Assembly: GCA_934394545.1 (NCBI GenBank)
Contig: CAKRRG010000115.1
Coordinates: 1-5,690 of the forward strand
From: an uncultured Blautia sp.
Lineage (GTDB): Bacteria > Bacillota > Clostridia > Lachnospirales > Lachnospiraceae
DNA length: 5,690 nucleotides
Direction: 5' to 3'
Made by a program: the position numbers and the translations under genes. Of this stretch, positions 1 through 4,800 are shown in pieces; the first letter of the stretch is position 1; each line of letters starts with the position of its first letter. Under the pieces are notes generated by a model. That model was not told the DNA's origin, did not search any database, and saw only the letters and a list, made by a program, of their open reading frames with translations.

Positions 1-227
1 TTTGGGTCATCGGTACAATTGCTGATATAGCAGTAACCTCTTTTGTTGATGCCGCGGTTTGCCTCCCCAAGTCCATAAACAATATCATCCTCATCCAGCA
101 CATAGGTAAAACCAAAGCCCTTTTCCAGGCTGATTTTCCCATAAGGAAAAGCCCCATTCGCTGTTTCAACCTTCTCTGTTACTGCCTCCGTATTAAAAGG
201 AGCGCCGTATCTGTATTTTCTGATCAT
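1..227 (-). CDS. GH31 alpha-glucosidase, N-terminal part (cut by window edge)
   Basis: Only the first 75 codons are present; the gene continues beyond base 1. The peptide begins MIRKYRYGAPF and carries YGLGEANRGINKRGY at about residues 51-65, then YISNCTDDP. This is the N-terminal beta-sandwich signature of glycoside hydrolase family 31, whose members release glucose from the non-reducing ends of alpha-glucans and oligosaccharides. From memory, it closely matches the structurally studied R. obeum alpha-glucosidase of roughly 660 residues. The catalytic barrel and its aspartates lie outside the window, so exact substrate preference cannot be judged. No signal peptide is seen, so it is probably cytoplasmic and acts on imported sugars. 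The ATG at 227 is preceded by GAGGA at 236-240, a good ribosome site. It lies downstream of a GH13 remnant on the same strand, consistent with a starch or isomaltose locus. Confidence 0.9.
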   Translation of the reverse strand, partial: MIRKYRYGAPFNTEAVTEKVETANGAFPYGKISLEKGFGFTYVLDEDDIVYGLGEANRGINKRGYCYISNCTDDP

Positions 228-253
228 AACATTCTTCCTCGTCCAGTAACCTG

Positions 254-281
254 TTTATCTATAAAATGATATGAGTGTCAA
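254..281 (-). promoter_or_regulatory. Candidate sigma-A promoter of the GH31 gene
   Basis: On the minus strand a perfect -35 TTGACA (281-276) is followed after 16 nt by GATAAA (259-254), four of six matches to TATAAT. Transcription would start near 247, about 20 nt before the ATG at 227 and just before the GAGGA ribosome site. The -35 lies inside the 30-bp palindrome, so a protein bound there would block the polymerase. The -10 is mediocre and the TTGACA could be a chance by-product of the palindrome. Confidence 0.35.
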
Positions 282-300
282 AAGATCTTTTGACACTCAT
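271..300. repeat. Perfect 30-bp palindrome upstream of the GH31 gene
   Basis: The half-site ATGAGTGTCAAAAGA is followed directly by its exact reverse complement, 15 of 15 bases. In RNA it could fold into a long hairpin on either strand, so it may terminate transcription coming from the upstream araC/lacI' side. The minus-strand sequence after it (ATCATTTTATAG) is only a weak U-tract. Equally, it is symmetric enough to be an operator: it contains TTGACA on the minus strand (276-281), a perfect -35 hexamer, placed 16 nt before GATAAA (254-259). The palindrome itself is seen directly; its role is inference. Confidence 0.9.
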
Positions 301-301
301 T

Positions 302-351
302 TGATACCCGGATTGCTACGCAGCTACACTGCTCCCGCAATCCTGGTATCA
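302..351. repeat. Inverted repeat spanning the stop codon of the GH13 remnant
   Basis: Arms at 302-316 and 337-351 are 15 bp each and match at 14 positions (mismatch 309/344), with a 20-nt loop that contains the TAG stop codon at 324-326. The upstream arm encodes the last residues (YDTRIA) of the GH13 fragment. No U-run follows it on the minus strand; instead the perfect palindrome at 271-300 starts one base later. The two elements make about 80 nt of potential tandem hairpins, perhaps a transcript 3'-end or mRNA-stabilising structure. Function is inferred only. Confidence 0.7.
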
Positions 352-794
352 TATAACACAAATGTCTCATAAGGTTTCAGCACAATTTTGCCCTTAAATA
401 CTTTTCGGCCAAGATTTGTAATCAGGCACCGGGAATCTTCAAATTCTGCAGGAACTTCAAATTCTGCTGACTGCTCGCTGAAATTGCACACTGTAAGAAG
501 TCTTTCCTCATCCAGCTTTCTCATATATGCGAAAATCTGATCATCCTCACGGCAAAGCGGTTCAAACTCACCGTACACAATAATATCTTTCTCCTTGCGA
601 AGAGCAATCAGTTTCTGATAATAATGGAAAATGGAATCCGGATCATCCAACTGGCTGGCTGCATTGATTTCTTTACAATTCGGATTTATTTTAATCCACG
701 GCTCTCCATCTGTAAAGCCTGCCTTTTCCGAACCGTCCCACTGCATAGGTGTTCTTGCATTGTCACGGCTTCTGAGCATCAGACATTTCATCAT
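324..794 (-). pseudogene. C-terminal remnant of a GH13 oligo-1,6-glucosidase / alpha-glucosidase
   Basis: The frame encodes about 156 residues matching the end of GH13 oligo-1,6-glucosidases. It has RSRDNARTPMQWDGSEKAGF near its start, EPWIKINPNCKEINA, DPDSIFHYYQKLIALRKE, then the C-terminal beta domain ending in LKPYETFVLYDTR. Family members are about 550 residues; the first ~400 are missing, including the catalytic nucleophile, acid/base and third acidic residue of the barrel, so it cannot be an active enzyme. The family hydrolyses alpha-1,6 links in isomalto-oligosaccharides. The remaining frame is otherwise intact, with no stops, so the truncation seems recent. The sequence upstream changes abruptly, near 785-800, into a LacI-family gene in another frame. 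An ATG at 794 could start a short protein, but no good ribosome site precedes it. Confidence 0.85.
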
Positions 795-999
795 GTCCAA
801 GTACCACACCTATGATTCTGGAACCATGTCCGGACAGCATAACAGATCCCATATGAGGAACATAATTCTGTTCTTTCAGGATTTCCGTTATTTTATCAAT
901 GGTTTCCTGGGAAACTCTTTTTGTATTGCCATTTATTACATTTGATACGGTAGTCCTGCTCACTCCCGCCATGTCCGCAATATCCTGAAGACGGATCAT
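763..999 (-). pseudogene. Truncated LacI-family repressor (DNA-binding head only)
   Basis: The frame opens with MIRLQDIADMAGVSRTTVSN, the canonical LacI/GalR helix-turn-helix (about residues 4-24), followed by NTKRVSQETIDKITEIL and the hinge-like YVPHMGSVMLSG. The core domain begins with SRIIGVVLG and then breaks off after roughly 67 residues; the remaining ~11 residues (to the TGA at 763-765) are read out of frame from GH13 coding sequence. A normal member is about 330-350 residues, with a sugar-binding and dimerising core that is lost here. It could still be translated as a 78-residue peptide from the ATG at 999, preceded by AGGAAAA and AAAGGGGC. The start lies 31 nt after the araC-family stop, suggesting co-transcription. 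The lost repressor probably controlled the neighbouring glucosidase genes (inference). Confidence 0.85.
785..800. other. Deletion junction between lacI-family and GH13 genes
   Basis: Within about 15 bp the homology switches from LacI core start (IIGVVLG) to GH13 C-terminal domain (MMKCLMLRSRDNARTP), in different minus-strand frames. The exact base cannot be fixed without an intact relative. Both genes point the same way, so a single deletion between them explains the arrangement. Confidence 0.7.
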
Positions 1000-1030
1000 C
1001 TGATTTTCCTGCCCCTTTCATCTCCACACA

Positions 1031-2041
1031 TTACAATAAATAAGAAGGAACATTTTTACCTTTCTCCTTCTTCTTTCCCTTTTTCACATTTTCCTGAGAC
1101 TGTGCGTTTTCTTTATTTTCAGAAGCAGACACAGGGCATTTTTCCTCCAGTCCACGATACCATTTTCTGTAATCCGCCGGGGAACATCCCATCTCCTTGC
1201 GGAAGGTCTCGGAAAAATAGCTTGCCCCCGCAAATCCATTTCCGGAAGCAATTTCTCCCATAGAAGCAGTTTTATCCAGAACAGCATCCATACTGTTCCA
1301 GATACGACATTTCTGTAAATATTCAAAAGGTGTCATTTCCATATGCTTCTTAAAAAATCTGCAGAAATCTCCTGTACTTACCTGACATGCTTCTGCCATG
1401 GCGGCAAGTGTCAATTTCTCATTACAATGCTCCGTCAGATATCCGGTCATGCGGTTCAGCTTCGTCCGCTCACGAATCACCCCATTCTTACATTCCGGCT
1501 GAAGCTGCACAAATTTCTTGTAAAGGCTTCCCCATGCAGCAAATATCCAGCTCTTCATATCCAGCTCATAAGCCATATCTCTTCCCTGGGCCGTCTGTGC
1601 TGCTGCCTGAAGTGCCTGAAGAAGAATATCCTCATCTGTGTCCTCTTCGGCTGACGGCATAAAAAGACAATATGGAAAAGCTTCCGCTTCTTCAACAGGA
1701 GAGCTATATTTTCTTCTGAGTCCATCATCTCCTGCTGACAGATATTCTTCCGTTATCTCAATGATATAAAAGCTGCTGCCAGACTTCTCACTTCTGACCA
1801 GCCGATAGGACTGACTCATATTTATAAATAAAGCTTCACCAGTTTCCAGTTCCACTCGTTCCTGATTCACCTGGCACTGCATTTCACCTTTCTCTACCAA
1901 TATGAAAGTGAATGCTTTCTTATTCATACATGGCATATGTCCAAACTCTGGCTGAAGCAGTTCCAACTTACGGATTCTGATTTTATCCTCAGATTCCTCT
2001 GTAAGAAGCTGCACTTCTTTTCCTATAAAATATTTCCCCAT
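1031..2041 (-). CDS. AraC-family transcriptional regulator
   Basis: A 336-residue AraC/XylS-type regulator. An N-terminal cupin-like sensing region (about 30-90; FILVEKGEMQCQV, VELETGEALFINMSQSYRL) is followed by a helical linker. Two helix-turn-helix motifs occupy about 204-297: KLTLAAMAEACQVSTGDFCRFFKKH, then MGEIASGNGFAGASYFSETF and the family-typical GCSPADYRKWY. Such proteins usually activate sugar-metabolism genes in response to a ligand; the downstream glucosidase genes on the same strand are the obvious candidate targets, but the ligand is unknown. The ATG at 2041 is chosen because AGAGAGG sits 7 nt upstream; a GTG at 2086 would add 15 residues but has no good ribosome site. The last ~30 residues (after about 306) form a Lys/Glu-rich, probably disordered tail beyond the usual end of the fold. 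The upstream AT-rich region has TATAAT on the minus strand (2120-2125) but no clear -35. Confidence 0.9.
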   Translation of the reverse strand: MGKYFIGKEVQLLTEESEDKIRIRKLELLQPEFGHMPCMNKKAFTFILVEKGEMQCQVNQERVELETGEALFINMSQSYRLVRSEKSGSSFYIIEITEEYLSAGDDGLRRKYSSPVEEAEAFPYCLFMPSAEEDTDEDILLQALQAAAQTAQGRDMAYELDMKSWIFAAWGSLYKKFVQLQPECKNGVIRERTKLNRMTGYLTEHCNEKLTLAAMAEACQVSTGDFCRFFKKHMEMTPFEYLQKCRIWNSMDAVLDKTASMGEIASGNGFAGASYFSETFRKEMGCSPADYRKWYRGLEEKCPVSASENKENAQSQENVKKGKKKEKGKNVPSYLL

Positions 2042-2047
2042 AAAATA

Positions 2048-2054
2048 CCTCTCT
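2048..2054 (-). promoter_or_regulatory. Ribosome binding site fixing the araC-family start
   Basis: AGAGAGG on the minus strand lies 6 nt before the ATG at 2041. This supports the shorter protein over the GTG at 2086, which is preceded only by AGTAGAGAA. Confidence 0.7.
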
Positions 2055-2143
2055 TCTTTCGTGTTAAATGGATATTCTATATCCACTTCTCTACTTATTC
2101 ATAACAATACTATCATAATATTATAAAACCAGTCAGAAATAAA

Positions 2144-2172
2144 GTATATTTTGCACATTTTTTCACATACTA
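2144..2172 (+). promoter_or_regulatory. Sigma-G (forespore) promoter of the spoVA operon
   Basis: GTATA at 2144-2148 and CATACTA at 2166-2172, separated by 17 nt, fit the sigma-G consensus known from Bacillus (-35 GHATR, -10 CATWHTA) at every position. The predicted start near 2179-2180 leaves a ~43-nt leader before the spoVAC ATG. spoVA operons are classic late-forespore sigma-G targets, so position and gene content agree. No transcription data are available here. Confidence 0.8.
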
Positions 2173-2211
2173 CCGTTAGATCATTCGTAAACATCCTTTT
2201 ACCATAGCCAC

Positions 2212-2217
2212 AGGAGG
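2212..2217 (+). promoter_or_regulatory. Ribosome binding site of spoVAC
   Basis: A perfect AGGAGG with a 5-nt spacer (CACTT) to the ATG at 2223. It fixes the start of the first gene of the operon. Confidence 0.85.
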
Positions 2218-2222
2218 CACTT

Positions 2223-2699
2223 ATGAATCATTCTATGCAAAAAGAAAAGCAAAAACAAAAGCAGTACGCAGATTATGTAAAAGAAATAACTCCCACTCAC
2301 AGTCTTCCGGGCAATATGGCAAAAGCATTTCTCACCGGAGGTCTTATCTGTGTTCTCGGTCAGATTATAACAAATTTTGCAAAATTCCAAGGATTGGATC
2401 AGGAAGCAGCCGGAACCTGGTGTTCTATTATTCTGATCCTGATCAGCGTTATTCTTACCGGATTAAATCTCTATTCCAAAATCGGAAAATTCGGTGGCGC
2501 AGGCAGCCTTGTACCGATTACAGGCTTTGCCAACTCTGTTGCTGCGCCTGCCATTGAGTATAAAGCCGAAGGCCAGGTCTTTGGAATCGGCTGCAAAATT
2601 TTTACTATAGCTGGTCCGGTTATTCTCTACGGAATTATGAGTTCCTGGGCTGTGGGTGTCATCTACTATCTTCTGAAAATAATGGAGGTGATTTCATGA
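2223..2699 (+). CDS. spoVAC: Stage V sporulation protein AC
   Basis: A 158-residue integral membrane protein of the SpoVA family, close to the ~150 residues of B. subtilis SpoVAC. A polar, Lys/Gln-rich N-terminus (residues 5-15) precedes the family core: NMAKAFLTGGLICVLGQII (about 31-49), a second hydrophobic segment (about 67-83), then KFGGAGSLVPITGFANSV (about 89-106), an EYKAEGQVFGIG stretch, and a final membrane segment near 128-152. SpoVAC sits in the spore inner membrane, is needed for Ca-dipicolinate uptake in the forespore and has been linked to a mechanosensitive channel activity at germination (known for Bacillus). It is first in the operon, behind a sigma-G promoter, and its TGA overlaps the next ATG (ATGA at 2696-2699), implying coupled translation with spoVAD. 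Confidence 0.97.
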   Translation: MNHSMQKEKQKQKQYADYVKEITPTHSLPGNMAKAFLTGGLICVLGQIITNFAKFQGLDQEAAGTWCSIILILISVILTGLNLYSKIGKFGGAGSLVPITGFANSVAAPAIEYKAEGQVFGIGCKIFTIAGPVILYGIMSSWAVGVIYYLLKIMEVIS

Positions 2700-3781
2700 A
2701 TGTACAGACTCCCGCCATTCTTACCGGTTCTGCCAGCATAAGCTTTCGAAATCCGGTATATATTACAAGCAGTGCATCAGTGGTAGGGAAAAAAGAAGGA
2801 AACGGACCACTGGGAGACAGATTTGATCTGATCTGTGAAGAGCCTATGTTTGGCGAAGACACCTGGGAGGCTGCTGAAAGCACCATGCAAAAAGAAGCGG
2901 CTGCATTAGCACTTGGCAAAGCCGGACTTACTGCCAGTGATATCCGTATGGCTTTTGCAGGCGACCTTCTGGCCCAGACCACTGCATCCTCTTTCGGAAT
3001 TGCGGAAATGGCTATCCCTTTTTACGGACTTTTTGGAGCCTGTTCTACTATGGGGGAATCGCTTTCTCTTGGTGCCATGTCCATTGCTGCCGGATACGGT
3101 ACCCATATTCTTTGCGCAACCTCCAGTCATTTTGCCAGTGCAGAAAAAGAATTCCGTTTTCCTCTTGCTTACGGGAATCAACGTCCACTTTCTGCGACCT
3201 GGACCGTAACCGGAAGTGGTGCTTGTGTTTTGTCTGGTCAAATACCCACACAAGATATTTCCGGTAAAACTCAGCCTCTTCTTTCCGGAAATAGTTGTGT
3301 ACAAATAACCGGACTGACCACAGGTAAACTGGTTGACTATGGTCTCAAGGATTCCATGAACATGGGAGGATGCATGGCGCCAGCTGCATGTGATACTATT
3401 TACCAAAGCTTCTGTGATTTTAACAGAACACCAACTGATTATGATGCTATTTTCACAGGAGATCTGGGAGCTGTTGGAAAACAGATCTTGCTGGATCTGC
3501 TGAAAGAAAAAGGTTTCAACGTTGAGTCCATTTATCAGGACTGTGGGCTTCTGATTTTCGACGGTGAAACTCAGAATACCCATTCCGGTGGAAGCGGATG
3601 TGGATGCAGTGCTTCTGTTCTGGCCGCGTACATTCTTCCTGAACTGGCAAAGGGAACATGGAAACGGGTGCTTTTCGTTCCAACTGGAGCATTGCTTTCC
3701 AAAACAAGCTTTAATGAAGGCGATTCTATTCCGGGAATTGCTCACGCTGTAGTACTGGAGCATTGCCCTATTTCCACTTGA
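2696..3781 (+). CDS. spoVAD: Stage V sporulation protein AD (dipicolinate-binding, thiolase fold)
   Basis: A 361-residue soluble protein with the 3-oxoacyl-ACP synthase/thiolase-like fold typical of SpoVAD. Visible landmarks are GKAGLTASDI, then FYGLFGACSTMGESL with Cys116 at the position of the thiolase nucleophile, a SSHFASAEKEFRFPLAYG stretch (143-160), and the Gly/Cys-rich THSGGSGCGCSAS (295-307). In Bacillus the protein binds dipicolinic acid directly at the inner-membrane surface and works with SpoVAC and SpoVAE in DPA transport; it is not known as a condensing enzyme. It is somewhat longer than B. subtilis SpoVAD (about 338), with possible extra residues around 182-200. The start overlaps the spoVAC stop and has GGAGGTGA at 2684-2691 with a short spacer. 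A 299-residue open frame on the opposite strand is its shadow. Confidence 0.97.
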   Translation: MNVQTPAILTGSASISFRNPVYITSSASVVGKKEGNGPLGDRFDLICEEPMFGEDTWEAAESTMQKEAAALALGKAGLTASDIRMAFAGDLLAQTTASSFGIAEMAIPFYGLFGACSTMGESLSLGAMSIAAGYGTHILCATSSHFASAEKEFRFPLAYGNQRPLSATWTVTGSGACVLSGQIPTQDISGKTQPLLSGNSCVQITGLTTGKLVDYGLKDSMNMGGCMAPAACDTIYQSFCDFNRTPTDYDAIFTGDLGAVGKQILLDLLKEKGFNVESIYQDCGLLIFDGETQNTHSGGSGCGCSASVLAAYILPELAKGTWKRVLFVPTGALLSKTSFNEGDSIPGIAHAVVLEHCPIST

Positions 3782-3806
3782 CAGAGAATAAATGATTCCA
3801 CACATT

Positions 3807-3812
3807 AAGGAG
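3807..3812 (+). promoter_or_regulatory. Ribosome binding site of spoVAE
   Basis: AAGGAG with an 8-nt spacer before the ATG at 3821, in a 39-nt gap after spoVAD that shows no terminator hairpin, so the operon continues. Confidence 0.75.
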
Positions 3813-3820
3813 ATTTCATA

Positions 3821-4177
3821 ATGGATTATTTTAATGCATTCTGGGTAGGAGGCCTGATCTGTGCCTTGGTTCAGATATTACTGGACAAAACAAAACTAAT
3901 GCCCGGCAGGGTAATGGTGCTTCTGGTCTGTACCGGTTCCATTCTTGGAGCAGCAGGAATCTACCAGCCTCTGATCGATTTTGCCGGTGCTGGTGCTTCT
4001 GTCCCGCTTTTGGGATTTGGAAATACTCTTTGGAAAGGTCTGAAAGAAGCAATTGACTCTGACGGACTGATAGGACTTTTTACCGGTGGATTCACAGCCT
4101 GTGCAGCCGGAGTTTCCGCTGCTCTCATATTTTCCTATCTGGCAAGCTGGATATTTAAGCCCAAAATGAAAGAATAA
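3821..4177 (+). CDS. spoVAE: Stage V sporulation protein AE (SpoVAEb type)
   Basis: A 118-residue membrane protein of the SpoVAC/SpoVAE family, about the length of B. subtilis SpoVAEb. WVGGLICALVQILLD (about 8-22) forms the first membrane segment, a second lies at about 31-50, then DFAGAGASVPLLGFGNTLW (about 53-71), and the last hydrophobic stretch at about 83-111 ends in FKPKMKE. The GGLICxLxQI and FAGAGxxVPxxGFxN motifs are shared with SpoVAC, so the two are paralogues. In Bacillus, SpoVAC and SpoVAEb are membrane parts of the DPA transport complex with SpoVAD. spoVAEa is not present next to it. The stop at 4175-4177 is followed almost directly by the spoVAA ribosome site. Confidence 0.96.
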   Translation: MDYFNAFWVGGLICALVQILLDKTKLMPGRVMVLLVCTGSILGAAGIYQPLIDFAGAGASVPLLGFGNTLWKGLKEAIDSDGLIGLFTGGFTACAAGVSAALIFSYLASWIFKPKMKE

Positions 4178-4179
4178 AT

Positions 4180-4185
4180 GAGGTG
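4180..4185 (+). promoter_or_regulatory. Ribosome binding site that decides the spoVAA start (TTG)
   Basis: GAGGTG (continuing as GAGGTGAT) lies 6 nt before a TTG at 4192. An in-frame GTG at 4183 falls inside this ribosome site, so it cannot be the natural start; the TTG is preferred. Confidence 0.75.
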
Positions 4186-4191
4186 ATCAAA

Positions 4192-4800
4192 TTGAGTGAT
4201 ACATTATATATTCAGACGGATAAAAACGTGGAGGTTCATCACCCCCACGTTTATCTTCAGGATATTGCAACGCTTTCCTGCAGCAATTCAAAAACATTAA
4301 ACCATCTTCGTGTTCTTCCGGTAGCGAACCTTAATCCGGACAAGCCTGGCCGCTATGTAATTTCTGTTATGGATCTGATTCACAATATCCAGCAAAAGAA
4401 GCCTGACCTGGATATCACTCATATTGGAGAACCCACCTTCATCCTCACTTACGAAAAAGAGGGATCTGTCAATATTGTTATAAGATGGTGCAAAGTAATC
4501 TTCGTATGTCTGGCCACTTTTTTCGGTGCAGGTTTTTCTATTATGACCTTTAATAATGACGTAGACATTCCCGCTCTTTTTAAACAGATTTACACCCAGG
4601 TTACAGGACAGGCCACAACAGGTTTTACCATTCTGGAAATCTCCTATTCCATCGGTATCGGGCTAGGAGTCCTGTTCTTTTTCAACCATTTCGGCAAAAT
4701 AAAGATCACCGATGATCCTACTCCCATGCAAGTACAAATGAGGCTGTACGAGGATGACGTAAACACTACGATCATTGAAAATCATTCACGTCAGCATTAG
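4192..4800 (+). CDS. spoVAA: Stage V sporulation protein AA
   Basis: A 202-residue protein with the layout of B. subtilis SpoVAA (206 residues). A soluble N-terminal domain (about 1-92; HHPHVYLQDIATLSCSN, YVISVMDLIHNIQQKKPDLD, HIGEPTFILTY) is followed by a membrane segment at about 99-119 that ends near FNNDVDI. A second segment at about 148-165 (YSIGIGLGVLFFFNHFGK) precedes the conserved tail DDPTPMQVQMRLYEDDVN. SpoVAA is an inner-membrane partner of the spore DPA-transport machinery; its molecular role is less clear than that of SpoVAC/D/E. Here it is fourth in the operon, whereas in Bacillus it is first and followed by spoVAB, absent here. A TTG start is inferred from ribosome-site spacing. 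Its TAG overlaps the stop codon of the convergent gene, leaving no room for an intergenic terminator. Confidence 0.93.
   Translation: MSDTLYIQTDKNVEVHHPHVYLQDIATLSCSNSKTLNHLRVLPVANLNPDKPGRYVISVMDLIHNIQQKKPDLDITHIGEPTFILTYEKEGSVNIVIRWCKVIFVCLATFFGAGFSIMTFNNDVDIPALFKQIYTQVTGQATTGFTILEISYSIGIGLGVLFFFNHFGKIKITDDPTPMQVQMRLYEDDVNTTIIENHSRQH
4224..4252 (+). repeat. Strong hairpin inside the 5' part of spoVAA
   Basis: AAACGTGG (4224-4231) and CCACGTTT (4245-4252) are exact reverse complements. After one mismatch the stem extends by two more G:C pairs, giving an 11-bp stem with a 7-nt loop, followed by TTTATCTTC. It lies about 30 nt inside the gene and codes for NVEVHHPHVY. It could be chance or could attenuate translation or transcription of this last gene. 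Confidence 0.5.

Noticed and set aside
276..295. Catabolite-response (cre) element in the palindrome
   Set aside because: The centre is AGATCT rather than the CG-centred core of cre and LacI-type operators, so I do not call it a cre site.
763..809. A simple sequencing frameshift in one long gene as the cause of the broken frames
   Set aside because: The two sides belong to different families (LacI repressor and GH13 glucosidase), so no indel can restore a normal gene; a deletion or assembly join is needed.
631..945. Plus-strand open frames opposite the GH13/LacI remnants
   Set aside because: They run antisense to clearly recognisable GH13 and LacI sequence, have no convincing ribosome site and encode no known motif.
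1343..1662. Two plus-strand open frames within the araC-family gene
   Set aside because: Both are shadows of the regulator's coding strand; composition is Cys/His/Ser/Leu-rich without domain features.
2042..2222. A riboswitch or structured leader before spoVAC or the araC-family gene
   Set aside because: The region is short and AT-rich, shows no substantial inverted repeats, and is adequately explained by promoters and ribosome sites.
2906..3805. A 299-codon open frame antisense to spoVAD
   Set aside because: It lies wholly across a well-supported spoVAD, has an unstructured, Ser/Thr/Cys-rich composition with no family signature, and is explained by the codon pattern of the sense gene.
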